A stretch of 45,790 nt of DNA, taken from Chloroflexota bacterium (GTDB lineage Bacteria; Chloroflexota; Dormibacteria; Dormibacterales; Dormibacteraceae). How positions within the stretch are numbered: position 1 is the stretch's first letter; every line of letters begins with the position of its first letter. Both the position numbers and the translations under genes were made by a program. The stretch lies in contig VBIU01000011.1 in NCBI GenBank assembly GCA_005880945.1, positions 1 through 45,790 of the forward strand. The letters run 5' to 3'. Positions 21,359 to 30,666 of the stretch are shown in pieces. Below the pieces are notes generated by a model that was not told the origin of the DNA, ran no database searches, and saw only the letters and a program-made list of their open reading frames with translations.

Positions 21359-23623
21359 TCAGGCGGGCTGGTGCGAGATCGCGGGTGCTTCGGCCAGCGA
21401 GATCCGGGCATGAAGCCACCTGAGCGGGCGAGGCGCCCACCAGTTGGCGCGGCCGAGGATGCGCATCACCGACGGCACGATCAGGATGCGCACGATCGTG
21501 GCGTCAACGGCGATCGCGATGGCCAGCCCGACTCCGATCGCTTTGATGATCACAACGTCGGCCAGGGCGAAGGCCAGGAAAACGGCGCACATGATCGCGG
21601 CAGCTCCCGTGATGAGCCGCCCGCTCTTCTCCAGGCCGATCGCCACCCCTGCCTGGTTGTCGCCGGTTCGCTTGTATTCCTCCTGGATGCGGCTGATCAG
21701 GAGCACCTCGTAGTCCATCGACATTCCGAACACGATGCTGAAGAGGATCACCGGGATGCTCGGGTCGATCGATTGCGGCGTGAAACCGAGCAGCTGGCTC
21801 AGGTGACCCTGCTGGAAGATCCAGACCATGGCCCCGAACGACGCCGAGATCGAGAACAGGTTGGTCAATACCGCCTTCAGCGGTAGGACGACCGAGCCGG
21901 TGAGCAGGAAGAGGACGACGTACGTCACGAGGAGCACCGAGCCGACTGCGATTGGCGTGCGATCGAGGATGTAGTTCACGATGTCGAGGTCGAAAGCTGT
22001 AGAACCGGTGGCCAGGACCTGGGCGTCCGGCACGCTCTCGGCTCGAACCGCGTTGACTATCGCGCGGGCCTCATCGCTCGTGTACGGCTTGTTGGTGACG
22101 AGACCGATGAGCACGATGTGCTTGCCCACCCCGAGCTGAAGCGCCTGCTGCATCTCGCTTGGCAGCTGCTCCGCCGGCCCTGAGTACAGGCTCTGATAGT
22201 CGGCCCGCGAGAGGCTCGGGTCGAGGTTGACGATGCTCTGGACGTGAATGACGTTTGGCAGGGCCGCCAGGCGCCGGGCCAGGTCGTACAGGGCCCCGAC
22301 GTGGTCCGCCGTAAGAGGGTTGCCATCGGGGTAGTCGACGACGGCCGTGATGGTCGTCTGGTCGTAGCCGGGGAAGTCTTTGACCAGGGTGTCGTAACCC
22401 TGGCGCGCCTCGTTGCGTGGAGGCAGCTGATCGACGTCGCCGTTGGCGAGGCGCAGCTGCAGGAACGGCGTTCCCGCGAGCAGCAGAACGCCGAGCGCCG
22501 GCACCAGGACGACCCACGGCCGTCGCATCACCCAGAGCGCCATCGAGTGCCACGCCCCAGCGCCGGCGGGCCTTCGCCGCCCGAGGAAGGGAAGGCGCAG
22601 ACGATCGACGCTCGGGCCGATCACCGACAGCAGCGCGGGCAAGAAGGTGAGCCCATAGACAACTGCGACGGCGACGACAATCGCGCCGGCCGCACCCATC
22701 GAGGCGAGGAAGGTTCCCTGGAAAAAGAGCATGGCCGACAGGCCGACCGCAACGGTGATGCCGGAGAACGTGATCGCCCGGCCGGCGGTGGACAGTGAAG
22801 TCGCGATCGCGTCCTCGCGTGAAGCACCGTCTGCAAGCTCGTCGCGGAACCGATTGACGACGAACAGCGAATAGTCGATCGCGACGCCGAGCCCGATCAG
22901 GGTGACGACGTTGATGGCGTACTGGGAGACGTCTGTGAAGCGAGCGAGGAAGAGTGTCCCGCCGACGCCGCCGACGATCGCGAGCACGCCGACGCTGATG
23001 GGCAGTAGGGCGGCGACGATCGAAGCGAAGATCAAGACCAGCAGCAGCAGGGTGATCGGGAGGGCGACGTACTCGGCGCGCTGCAGGTCCTGCTCGAGGG
23101 TTGTGTTGAACGCCAGATTGATCGGCACCTGCCCTGTCGCCAACACCTTCAACGGGCCCGGGCGGATCTCGGCGACCACCCGGTTCACGTAGCCCTGGGC
23201 GGTGAGGGAGGCGTCGCGGAAGTGGACGATCACCAGCGCTTTGCGCGAATCCTTCGACAGATAGCTCGATTGGGCGATCGCCGGAACGGTGTACGGGGAA
23301 TCTATAGCCGTCACTCGCGAGTCCGCGCGCAGCGGGGCGAGCGCCGATTCGACAGCCGATTGGAATGCCGGGTCGGTCGCGTTGAGGGTGTCGCTGCTGA
23401 AGATGAGCTCCATGCTCGAGCCGGTCACAGCCTGGCCGGGATGGATCTCCCTGGAGATGAGCTTGGCGGCCTGCCCGGCCGCCAGGTTGGCGCCAAAGCC
23501 TCCATTGCCCGCCAGCGTTCCGCCGGTGATGATGCCCGCCACCGACAACCCGAGGAGCACCGCGGAGACGATCAGGGTCGCCCAGCGCCGGCGGTAAACG
23601 AAGCGTCCCCAGCGGTCGAACAT
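21359..23623 (-). CDS. MMPL/RND-family transporter
   Basis: 754 aa from ATG 23623; a TTG three codons earlier is an alternative. Two repeats, each with one helix, a large extracytoplasmic domain and a bundle of five to six helices, as in MmpL and hydrophobe/amphiphile exporters. The conserved membrane motifs GLGVAIDYSLFVVNRFRDE and FGMSMDYEVLLISRIQEE (Asp-Tyr pairs used in proton coupling) are present in the two halves. It likely exports a lipid or hydrophobic compound, but no biosynthetic genes are next to it. It is separate from the importer operon by a 71-bp gap. Confidence 0.92.
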   Translation of the reverse strand: MFDRWGRFVYRRRWATLIVSAVLLGLSVAGIITGGTLAGNGGFGANLAAGQAAKLISREIHPGQAVTGSSMELIFSSDTLNATDPAFQSAVESALAPLRADSRVTAIDSPYTVPAIAQSSYLSKDSRKALVIVHFRDASLTAQGYVNRVVAEIRPGPLKVLATGQVPINLAFNTTLEQDLQRAEYVALPITLLLLVLIFASIVAALLPISVGVLAIVGGVGGTLFLARFTDVSQYAINVVTLIGLGVAIDYSLFVVNRFRDELADGASREDAIATSLSTAGRAITFSGITVAVGLSAMLFFQGTFLASMGAAGAIVVAVAVVYGLTFLPALLSVIGPSVDRLRLPFLGRRRPAGAGAWHSMALWVMRRPWVVLVPALGVLLLAGTPFLQLRLANGDVDQLPPRNEARQGYDTLVKDFPGYDQTTITAVVDYPDGNPLTADHVGALYDLARRLAALPNVIHVQSIVNLDPSLSRADYQSLYSGPAEQLPSEMQQALQLGVGKHIVLIGLVTNKPYTSDEARAIVNAVRAESVPDAQVLATGSTAFDLDIVNYILDRTPIAVGSVLLVTYVVLFLLTGSVVLPLKAVLTNLFSISASFGAMVWIFQQGHLSQLLGFTPQSIDPSIPVILFSIVFGMSMDYEVLLISRIQEEYKRTGDNQAGVAIGLEKSGRLITGAAAIMCAVFLAFALADVVIIKAIGVGLAIAIAVDATIVRILIVPSVMRILGRANWWAPRPLRWLHARISLAEAPAISHQPA

Positions 23624-23674
23624 TCGCACCAAGATACAGGGGCCTGGTTGGCGGCCCGCCCAATCAGGAGAGAG

Positions 23675-24529
23675 CTAGGTGAGGTTCCAGTGAATGCTCT
23701 GAAGGACTGGCGCCGTCTCGGCGATGAAGCTCTTCAAGTTGGACTGGCTGGTCAGGAGCAGGACCACGTAGTAGACGCTGCCGTCCGAGTTGGCCCCGGC
23801 GAACAGCGGCGCGCCGGCCTGGATGCTCTGGCCGCCGGCCGACAGCGTGAAGCACACCTCCCAGAAGATTCCCTGGGCGCCGTTGAGGGATCCGGTGGTG
23901 GTCTTGCTGCCCGGGCAGGCCTTCGTGTCGGGGTATTTGTCCTTGAAGAACTTATCGATAGTCGCCTTGTTGTCCTGGGCGGTCTGAGCCGGGTCGGATA
24001 CTCCACTGCCGACGGTCACCGACCCGTCGCCGTCGGGGTTGGTGACGCTGATGCTCTCGTCGTCCTTGCTTGCCACCGTCCAACCCCCCGGCAACGTGAA
24101 CGACTCGCCCTTGTTCGACACCGTGCCTCCCGGGGTCGTGGGTGTCGGAGTGGCCACGGGGCTCGGCGAGCCGGCGGGGCTGGGGCTCGGCAGTATCCCC
24201 GCCGAACCGTTGTTGTTCGCCCGGCTGCCGAGGACCGCGAACGCGGTCCCGCATCCCGCCATCAGCACGACGAGCACGACGATCGCGCTGATGATGAGGA
24301 CCCAGGGCGTCCGGTGCACCGGGGGCTGCGGGCCCACTGCGCTCGGCGAGTAGTAGGGACTCTGATATGCCCCGGGTGGGGGCCCTGGCGGCGGGCCGGG
24401 AAGGGCGGTCGCCGGAGGCGAGGCGAAACCAGGTTGGCTCGCGGCGACCGCGAGCGGCGTCCCGCATGCCTGGCAGAACTGGTTCCCGTCGGGGTTCTGC
24501 GTGCCACACCTGGCGCAGGTCACCGCCAT
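23675..24529 (-). CDS. Zinc-ribbon membrane protein with exported C-terminal domain
   Basis: 284 aa. N-terminal zinc ribbon with two Cys pairs (CARCGTQNPDGNQFCQACG), a Pro/Gly/Tyr-rich cytoplasmic linker, one helix (PWVLIISAIVVLVVLMAGCGTAFAVLG), a Pro/Ser/Thr-rich stretch, then a roughly 150-residue exported domain (SFTLPGGWTVASKDDESISV...) resembling PsbP/LpqN-type lipoprotein folds, with two further Cys. No specific function known. Its ATG directly follows the stop of the PrsW-like gene, so the two are one operon. Confidence 0.75.
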   Translation of the reverse strand: MAVTCARCGTQNPDGNQFCQACGTPLAVAASQPGFASPPATALPGPPPGPPPGAYQSPYYSPSAVGPQPPVHRTPWVLIISAIVVLVVLMAGCGTAFAVLGSRANNNGSAGILPSPSPAGSPSPVATPTPTTPGGTVSNKGESFTLPGGWTVASKDDESISVTNPDGDGSVTVGSGVSDPAQTAQDNKATIDKFFKDKYPDTKACPGSKTTTGSLNGAQGIFWEVCFTLSAGGQSIQAGAPLFAGANSDGSVYYVVLLLTSQSNLKSFIAETAPVLQSIHWNLT

Positions 24530-25684
24530 CTATGAGCGCCCCGAGGGTGTCGCCGCGGGGTCCTTTCGCGGCCGCCGGCTTCGCTTGATGGCGTTCGGGG
24601 CGGCAGTCAGCGCCATGCCACAGTTGGGGCAGAAACCGGACGCCACGATGTGCGTGTGACAGCTCGGACACACTGTCTCGGCAAACCCCATGTGCGCCGC
24701 CTCTTCCAGCAATGCGTGGTGGAGCAGGTAGCGGATGTAAATCAAGAGCGCCCCGACCACCACCGCCTGCCAGATGAGGATGGCTAGAGGGTTGACCGCC
24801 GAATCCTTCAAGACCAGCGTGCCGCCCGCGAACGCTATGTGCGCGATCACCGCCATGGCGACACCACCGATCTCCCGACCGGCCAGGCGTCCGCGCCGAT
24901 AGCGCCAGATCGTGGCCACCACCATCCCGGTCGCGCTCCCCTGCAGCAGCGGCTGGAGGACGGCCAGCGTGGCGAGGTCGTAGATCCAGTTGCCGGGCGC
25001 GACATGGGCGGGCAGGGTCGTCAGGGCGCTCGAGAATCCGATCAATCCTTCGGCGAGGCTGAAGCCGAGGCCGGCGGCCACGCCGAAGACGAGCCCGTCG
25101 ACGGTCTCGGGAAAATCCGCCCGGTTGGGAAGGAAGAAAGCAGGGACCGCCTTCAGGACCTCCTGGACCACCGGCATGACAAGGCCCACGACCAGCAACG
25201 CGCCGATGCTGACTCCGGGGTTGCCCAGCGGGTTGACCTGGTAGTCGAATGGGTTGTAGATGGCGCGGCCCAGGATCGTGACCACGATGCCGACGATGAT
25301 CCCGCCACCGAGCGTGAAGCCGAGGATGGTCGCAGGCTCGTCGCGGTAGACCTGCGCCTCGTACAGGTAGATCAGGTAGAGCACTGGAACCAGGAAGGCC
25401 GACACCAGGATGGCGGCGGTGATCAGACCCGCCAGGTAAAGCACCAGGACGCCGGCTAAACCGGCAGTGAAAGCCCACCGGAACTCGTGGATCTTGTTGT
25501 GCCCGAGGTGAGGAAACAGGGTCGTGATCACAGACGGTTGCGCTACGTGTTCACCAGGGTGCGCGGCGTACCGATGCTCGCGCAGCTTTGCGTTACCGAA
25601 CTCTTCGGTGGTGCCCTGGTGCGCACCACAGCGCGTGCAGAAAACCCCGTCGGGGACGTCCTGCGCGCAATGGTCACACTGCAC
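24530..25684 (-). CDS. PrsW-family intramembrane protease with zinc ribbons at both ends
   Basis: 384 aa. N-terminal zinc ribbon (CDHCAQDVPDGVFCTRCG), about nine hydrophobic helices, C-terminal zinc ribbon (CPSCHTHIVASGFCPNCG) and a basic tail. The helices carry PrsW motifs: MPVVQEVLKAVPAFF (family PxxEExxK), DGLVFGVAAGLGFSLAEG and AHIAFAGG (catalytic-region His). The first Glu of the EE pair is Gln here, while the second is kept. PrsW cleaves anti-sigma factors and other membrane proteins in Firmicutes; the target here is unknown. The adjacent zinc-ribbon protein is the closest candidate partner. Confidence 0.82.
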   Translation of the reverse strand: MQCDHCAQDVPDGVFCTRCGAHQGTTEEFGNAKLREHRYAAHPGEHVAQPSVITTLFPHLGHNKIHEFRWAFTAGLAGVLVLYLAGLITAAILVSAFLVPVLYLIYLYEAQVYRDEPATILGFTLGGGIIVGIVVTILGRAIYNPFDYQVNPLGNPGVSIGALLVVGLVMPVVQEVLKAVPAFFLPNRADFPETVDGLVFGVAAGLGFSLAEGLIGFSSALTTLPAHVAPGNWIYDLATLAVLQPLLQGSATGMVVATIWRYRRGRLAGREIGGVAMAVIAHIAFAGGTLVLKDSAVNPLAILIWQAVVVGALLIYIRYLLHHALLEEAAHMGFAETVCPSCHTHIVASGFCPNCGMALTAAPNAIKRSRRPRKDPAATPSGRS

Positions 25685-25778
25685 CGGCTACCTCCAGTAA
25701 CGACGTGCTGCAGGTGACCCCGCGGTCCTCGATGCAGCCGAGCGGGTTACAGGATAGGGCCCACCGCCCGAGTTGTCG

Positions 25779-26291
25779 CTAAGCGGTCTGGGAGGCTGCT
25801 CCCTCCGCAGGAACCCAACCTCGGACCCAATGGCAGGATCCGTGACCTGGGTGCTTGTCGAAATACCGCTGGTGATAGTCCTCGGCCGGCCAGAACTTCG
25901 GAGCGGGAACGATCTCGGTCACGATCGGGCGGTCGAAGTACTGCTGGGCCGCGGCCGCCGACCTGCGTGCAGCCGCCTCCTGCTCGGTGTTGTGAAAGAA
26001 GATCGCTGAGCGGTACTGGTGGCCGTGGTCCGGGCCCTGGCGGTTCAGCGTCGTCGGGTCGTGCATGTTCCAGAAGGCGTTGAGGAGCTCGTCGTAAGTG
26101 ACTTTGGCCGGGTCGTACGTGACCTCCACCGCTTCGGCGTGACCTGTGCGTCCTGAGCAGACCTGCTCGTAGGTCGGGTTGTCCAGGCTGCCGCCGGCAT
26201 AGCCGGACAGCGCTTCGCTGACGCCAGGCACCTGGTTGAAGAGGTGCTCGACACCCCAGAAGCATCCGCCGGCGAAAGTGGCCTTCTCCAT
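25779..26291 (-). CDS. msrA: Peptide methionine sulfoxide reductase MsrA
   Basis: 170 aa from the Met at 26291; an in-frame ATG three codons upstream at 26300 would add three residues. The active site is [11 protein letters not shown] with the catalytic Cys, followed by [21 protein letters not shown], the [26 protein letters not shown] signature and a C-terminal GHGSCHW Cys that could resolve the disulfide. It reduces methionine-S-sulfoxide in proteins using thioredoxin. No signal peptide, so it acts in the cytoplasm. Its start lies about 17-26 bp from the divergent MFS gene. Confidence 0.95.
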   Translation of the reverse strand: MEKATFAGGCFWGVEHLFNQVPGVSEALSGYAGGSLDNPTYEQVCSGRTGHAEAVEVTYDPAKVTYDELLNAFWNMHDPTTLNRQGPDHGHQYRSAIFFHNTEQEAAARRSAAAAQQYFDRPIVTEIVPAPKFWPAEDYHQRYFDKHPGHGSCHWVRGWVPAEGAASQTA

Positions 26292-26316
26292 CTCATCCAC
26301 AGGATACGCCGCACCT

Positions 26317-27633
26317 ATGATGCCCCTCGCCGTGTCACATCCTCCAGCGGACAGACCCCCGCGAAACGCGGAGCGTGGATGGCTTCATCTGGCCAGTCTG
26401 GACATCGGGCCGCTGCGCCGTCATCGCGAGTTCCGCCTTCTGTTCATCGGCCGGCTGGTCTCGACCTTCGGCAACATGATCACTTTCGTCGCCGTCCCGT
26501 ACCAGGTCTACCAGCTGACGCACAGCGTGTTCGTGGTCGGCATGTTGGGCCTCGCGGAGCTGGCCGCCCTGATCGGGTTCGCGATGCTCGGCGGGGCGCT
26601 CGCGGACGCCGCGGATCGCCGGAAGATGGTCCTTCTAAGCGAGGCCGGACTGATGGCCGGCAGCATCCTGCTCGCCGGCAACTCGCTGCTCACGCATCCA
26701 TTGGTCTGGCTGATCTTCGTGATTGCGGCGCTCCAGGGCGCACTCGACGCATTGCAGCGTCCATCCCTGGACGCTCTGCTGCCGCGCCTTGTGGATCGAG
26801 ACGAGCTGGCGGCAGCCGGTGCGCTGGGGACCTTCCGTGGAACGATCGGTATGATCGCCGGCCCAGCTCTCGCCGGAGTGTTGGTCGCGGCAGCGGGCCT
26901 CCCGATCACCTACCTGGTGGACATCGGCACCTTCGTCGTCGGCCTCGCCTGCCTGCTGCTGATGCGCGCGGTTCCGCCTCCCGTCGATGCGGCAAGGCCA
27001 AGCATCCGGCGCGTGGTCGAGGGCATCCGCTATGCCAGAAGCCGCCCTGAGCTCATCGGCACTTACGTGGTCGACACCGTGGCGATGTTGTTCGGGATGC
27101 CGATGGCGCTCTTCCCCGCGATCGCCCAGGGCCTTGGCGGCCCGAAGGTGCTCGGCCTTCTGTACGCAGCGCCCGCCGTCGGATCGTTCCTCTTCGCGGC
27201 CACCAGCGGCTGGACCGGCCGCGTGCACCGCCACGGGATGGGCGTCATCGTCGCCGCCACCCTGTGGGGCGTGGCCATCATCTTTTTCGGCCTTGTGCCG
27301 GGGCTGGTGCCGGCGCTCACGTTCCTCGCTCTTGCCGGTGCGGCGGACGCCATGAGCGGCGTGTTCCGGCAGGTGATCTGGAACCAGACGATCCCCGATT
27401 CCATTCGGGGTCGCCTGGCAGCGATCGAGCTTTTGAGCTACTCGGGCGGTCCGACCTTGGGCAACTTCGAGGCCGGCGTCGTTGCATCGCTCTTCAGCGT
27501 TCGGACGTCGGTGGTCTCCGGTGGCGTGCTTTGTGTCATCGGCTGCGTGCTGTGCGCGGTGGCGCTGCCGGCGTTCCGTCGCTACGACGAGAGAGAGTGG
27601 CGGGCGCGAGCCGCCAACCAACCCAAGACGTGA
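26317..27633 (+). CDS. MFS transporter (EntS/MFS_3-type exporter)
   Basis: 438 aa from ATG 26317; ATG 26320 or GTG 26332 are alternatives and no clear ribosome site is visible. About twelve helices. Family markers are the first-helix [27 protein letters not shown], the cytoplasmic loop motif [19 protein letters not shown], and [12 protein letters not shown] after helix 10. This subgroup contains the enterobactin exporter EntS and macrolide or other drug exporters; the substrate here is unknown. Starts only about 17-26 bp from the divergent msrA gene. Confidence 0.9.
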   Translation: MMPLAVSHPPADRPPRNAERGWLHLASLDIGPLRRHREFRLLFIGRLVSTFGNMITFVAVPYQVYQLTHSVFVVGMLGLAELAALIGFAMLGGALADAADRRKMVLLSEAGLMAGSILLAGNSLLTHPLVWLIFVIAALQGALDALQRPSLDALLPRLVDRDELAAAGALGTFRGTIGMIAGPALAGVLVAAAGLPITYLVDIGTFVVGLACLLLMRAVPPPVDAARPSIRRVVEGIRYARSRPELIGTYVVDTVAMLFGMPMALFPAIAQGLGGPKVLGLLYAAPAVGSFLFAATSGWTGRVHRHGMGVIVAATLWGVAIIFFGLVPGLVPALTFLALAGAADAMSGVFRQVIWNQTIPDSIRGRLAAIELLSYSGGPTLGNFEAGVVASLFSVRTSVVSGGVLCVIGCVLCAVALPAFRRYDEREWRARAANQPKT

Positions 27634-27735
27634 ACCCAGTAATCCGAACCAATAGAACAGTTCTGGACAAGCCGAGTACGATCTGCGGACACCGGCCGCC
27701 GCCGGATTGCGTTCTGCAGTGAACTGTGAGGGGCA

Positions 27736-28263
27736 GTGAACACGGATCAGGTGTTGATGGTTTTGGGTGTGCTGACGGCGCTGTTATCGCTTTGGGCCGC
27801 CATCTTCGCGACGCAGGCCTACCTCGTCACCCGGCGCGCTACCGCCCTCGCCAACCAGCGCTGGGAGGGCACGATTCGACCGGCGCCTCGCCTCAGCTTC
27901 ACCGCCCCGCCGTCGCCCGGCCAGGCGATCGAGCTCGAGATCGAGAACCTCGGAGGCACGCTGGTGGCCGGGGCGGTGATCGTCCAGGCGGCCGACGACC
28001 TGTACGCCGGCGAGCTGACCCTGGCCGAGCACGCGCCGGCGCGGCGGATCTACCTCAGCCCTGTCTTGAAGGCCTGGCAGCGGAAGAACCAGCCGATGTG
28101 CCTGCTCCTGGTCGGCAGGGATGTCACCGGCAGGTGCTGGGACTATGTCGACGGCAACAAGCAGATCCACGACCCGCGCAAATGGCTGGCGTCGCAGCTG
28201 CGCGACCTGCGCCTTACCGGCGTTGTCGATTTTCCCGGGGTGACCGGTCCGCCCAAGGCCTGA
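27736..28263 (+). CDS. Hypothetical protein with one N-terminal membrane helix
   Basis: 175 aa, GTG start with GAGGGG (27729-27734) directly upstream. An N-terminal helix (VLMVLGVLTALLSLWAAIFATQAYLV) is followed by a soluble domain of beta-strand character (PRLSFTAPPSPGQAIELEIENLGGTLVAGAVIVQAADDLYAG). The domain resembles immunoglobulin-like or DUF-type sensory segments only in pattern; no family recognised. The order is compatible with a cytoplasmic domain on a short anchor. Ends 6 bp from the converging osmC-like gene. Confidence 0.6.
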   Translation: MNTDQVLMVLGVLTALLSLWAAIFATQAYLVTRRATALANQRWEGTIRPAPRLSFTAPPSPGQAIELEIENLGGTLVAGAVIVQAADDLYAGELTLAEHAPARRIYLSPVLKAWQRKNQPMCLLLVGRDVTGRCWDYVDGNKQIHDPRKWLASQLRDLRLTGVVDFPGVTGPPKA

Positions 28264-28269
28264 GCGCCG

Positions 28270-28701
28270 CTAGCTCTCCAGGTGGGCCTCCAGCCGTAGC
28301 TCGACGTTGCCGCTGAGCGCCTTCGACACCGGGCAACCTTCCTTCGCGGCCGCCGCCTCCTTTTGAAACTCCGCGTCGTCGATGCCGCCGACGCGCCCTC
28401 GCACGGTGAGCGTGACGCTGGTGATGCCGGTCCCTGGAACGAACTCCACGGCGGCGTTCGTGTTCAGCTGCTCCACCTTGTGTCCAGCCTTCGAAAGTCC
28501 GTTGGAGAACGCCATGTTGAAACAGGCGGCGTGAGCGGCAGCGATGAGCTCCTCCGGGCTCGTCTTTCCATGCTGGCTCTCCGCCCGGCTGGCCCACGAC
28601 ACGGGGAGCTCGCCGAATGCGCCACTCGCCGGCTTGACCCGGCCGCTCCCACTGGTCAGATCCCCCGTCCATACGGCGTCGGCACGACTTATCGCCGCCA
28701 T
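28270..28701 (-). CDS. OsmC/Ohr-family peroxide-detoxifying protein
   Basis: 143 aa from ATG 28701, preceded by AAAGGAG at about 8 bp. OsmC features: TSPEELIAAAHAACFNMAFSNGL with the first active Cys, and KEGCPVSKALSGNVELRLEA with the second. The two Cys reduce organic hydroperoxides in this family. Small cytoplasmic homodimer. The promoter must lie in the 97-bp spacer shared with the divergent aminopeptidase gene. Confidence 0.92.
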   Translation of the reverse strand: MAAISRADAVWTGDLTSGSGRVKPASGAFGELPVSWASRAESQHGKTSPEELIAAAHAACFNMAFSNGLSKAGHKVEQLNTNAAVEFVPGTGITSVTLTVRGRVGGIDDAEFQKEAAAAKEGCPVSKALSGNVELRLEAHLES

Positions 28702-28770
28702 TCCCAAATCTCCTTTTTGTGGCTCACGCGCTGATCGACGGCCATGTGGTCTGCGTCCCCAGCTCGCCTG

Positions 28771-28798
28771 CTGGTATTTTCCCAACTGGAAACACCAG
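28771..28798 (+). promoter_or_regulatory. Hairpin abutting the aminopeptidase start codon
   Basis: CTGGT (28771-28775) pairs with ACCAG (28794-28798), and TTTCC (28778-28782) with GGAAA (28788-28792), giving a bulged 10-bp stem that ends one base before ATG 28799. No Shine-Dalgarno is visible upstream of that ATG. It may be an operator or a translation-control structure. Confidence 0.35.
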
Positions 28799-29995
28799 AT
28801 GAAGGAAGCAGAGCGTTTGCAGCGCCTGGCCCGGCTCGCGGTGGAGGTCGGGGCCAACGTGCAGCCTGGTCAGCATGTACTGGTCAGGGGACGCGTCGAG
28901 CACGCGCCGCTGGCGCGGGAGGTGGCGCGGGCGGCGTATCAGGCGGGCGCCTCGATGGTCGTGCCGAGCTACAGCGACCGGCACTTCGATCGAGCTCTGA
29001 TCGAGCTGGGCCCTGAGGAGTCCCTGAGCTTCACCCCCGCCGGCGACCTGGCGACGATGCTCGACCTGGCACAGCGAAACGGTTCGATGATCTCCATCAG
29101 CGGAGACCCCGCACCCAACCTGCTCACCGATCTCGACCAGGCGCGCGTTGGAAAGCTCAACCCCATCACGCTCCAGGAGCGCTATCGGGAGGTGATCGGC
29201 CGGCTCGAGATCAACTGGACGATCGTCGCCATGCCCACCTCAGCTTGGGCGGAGCAGGTCTTCGGCAAGCCCGATGTCGACGCGCTCTGGCGGGCGATCG
29301 AAAAAGCGGTCCGTCTCGACTCGGCCGACCCCGTCGCCGAGTGGAATGCTCACATCGAGCGGCTCGACGCGATCGCGTCGGCGTTGGCCGAGCGTCACTT
29401 CGATGCGCTTCACTACCGAGGGCCGGGCACCGACCTCACCGTCGGCCTGCTCCCGGGATCGAAGTGGATGTGCGCCAACTTTCACACCTCGTTTGGAGTG
29501 CGGCACGTGCCCAACCTTCCCACCGAGGAGGTGTTCACCACGCCCGACCGGCGCAGGGCGGAGGGCCGTGTGCGATCGACAAGACCGCTGCAGGTCGGCG
29601 GCAGCATCGTGAGGGATCTCGAGCTGGTCTTCAAAGACGGCCGCATCACTGATGTCAGCGCCAGCGCGGGTGTCGAGGTCATACGCGCGCAGGTGGCGAC
29701 CGACGAGGGCGCGGCACACCTTGGCGAGCTCGCGCTGGTTGACGGCTCGTCCGAGGTCGGCAAGCTTGGGCTCACGTTCTTCAACACCCTGTTCGATGAG
29801 AACGCAACCTGCCACATCGCCTTCGGCAGCGGCTTTGCCTTCGCGGTGGACCAGGCCGATCGAGCGGCCGGACTGAATGTTTCAGCCATCCATACAGACT
29901 TCATGGTCGGCGGCCCCGAGGTCGATGTCGACGGAATCGAGAAGGGCGGGGGCAGGGTGCCGATCCTCCGCAACGACGAGTTTCAGATCCACTAG
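28799..29995 (+). CDS. M29-family aminopeptidase (thermophilic AMP/PepS type)
   Basis: 398 aa from ATG 28799 (MKEAERLQRLARLAVEVGANVQPGQHVLVRG). M29 metal-binding blocks are MPTEEVFTTP-like LPTEEVFTTPDR, FNTLFDENATCHIAFG and an end segment IHTDFMVGGPEVDVDG, which contain the Glu, His and Asp ligands of the two metal ions. Family members are cytoplasmic dimers that release N-terminal residues from peptides. The next gene, a LysE-type amino acid exporter, starts 3 bp after its stop, which suggests peptide breakdown coupled to amino acid export. Inferred from position. Confidence 0.92.
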   Translation: MKEAERLQRLARLAVEVGANVQPGQHVLVRGRVEHAPLAREVARAAYQAGASMVVPSYSDRHFDRALIELGPEESLSFTPAGDLATMLDLAQRNGSMISISGDPAPNLLTDLDQARVGKLNPITLQERYREVIGRLEINWTIVAMPTSAWAEQVFGKPDVDALWRAIEKAVRLDSADPVAEWNAHIERLDAIASALAERHFDALHYRGPGTDLTVGLLPGSKWMCANFHTSFGVRHVPNLPTEEVFTTPDRRRAEGRVRSTRPLQVGGSIVRDLELVFKDGRITDVSASAGVEVIRAQVATDEGAAHLGELALVDGSSEVGKLGLTFFNTLFDENATCHIAFGSGFAFAVDQADRAAGLNVSAIHTDFMVGGPEVDVDGIEKGGGRVPILRNDEFQIH

Positions 29996-29997
29996 CC

Positions 29998-30639
29998 GTG
30001 GCGTTTCTCGACGCCCGCTTCGACGCATGGATTGCGGTCGCCGTCGTTCTCATCGTCACGCCCGGACCCGATACGGCACTGATCATCCGCAACGCTTTGC
30101 GCGCCGGCACTCGGGCCGCATCCTGGACATCGCTTGGGATCGGAGCCGGGAGCACGGTCTGGGCGGCGGCCTCGGTCCTGGGCGTCGCAGTTCTCCTCGA
30201 GAGCTCCGACCTCGCATTCACGATCTTCAAGTACGCGGGAGCCACCTACCTCGTCTACCTGGGACTGCGCAGCCTGATCGGCAGCTTCTGGAAGGACGAA
30301 CAGCAGCCGCCGGAATCATTGCCTGCGACGCCGGAAAGGCTGGACGGATGGGCGGCGTTCGCCCAGGGAGTCCTGAACAATCTCTTGAACCCGAAGGCGG
30401 GCGCCATCTTCGTCACCGTCATGCCCCAATTCGTCGAGCCGCATGACTCGGTGAGCCGCCTGGTTCTGATGGTCGCCTGCTATGACGCCCTGGTCGTGGC
30501 GTGGCTTTGCATGTATGGACTTGTCGTCAGCCGCGCCGGCCGCAGCAGCATGGGCGCACGCGTGCGCAAGGGCCTCGAGCGCGTGACCGGTACGGTGATG
30601 ATCGGGCTTGGCGTGCGCCTGGCGCTCGAACGTCGTTGA
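29998..30639 (+). CDS. LysE/RhtB-family amino acid exporter
   Basis: 213 aa, GTG start 3 bp after the aminopeptidase stop. About six helices. The N-terminal family signature is VVLIVTPGPDTALIIRNALRAG; helix 3 region KYAGATYLVYLGLRSL and NNLLNPKAGAIFVTVMPQF are also typical. Members export basic amino acids, threonine or homoserine, or related metabolites. The aminopeptidase partner suggests it discharges excess amino acids from peptide degradation. Confidence 0.9.
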   Translation: MAFLDARFDAWIAVAVVLIVTPGPDTALIIRNALRAGTRAASWTSLGIGAGSTVWAAASVLGVAVLLESSDLAFTIFKYAGATYLVYLGLRSLIGSFWKDEQQPPESLPATPERLDGWAAFAQGVLNNLLNPKAGAIFVTVMPQFVEPHDSVSRLVLMVACYDALVVAWLCMYGLVVSRAGRSSMGARVRKGLERVTGTVMIGLGVRLALERR

Positions 30640-30666
30640 TGCCCGAGTGCTGCGAAGATTTGAGAC

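Noticed and set aside
26635-27621. Minus-strand frame of 328 codons inside the MFS gene
   Set aside because: Antisense of transmembrane helices gives a His/Arg/Gln-rich sequence with no recognisable domain.
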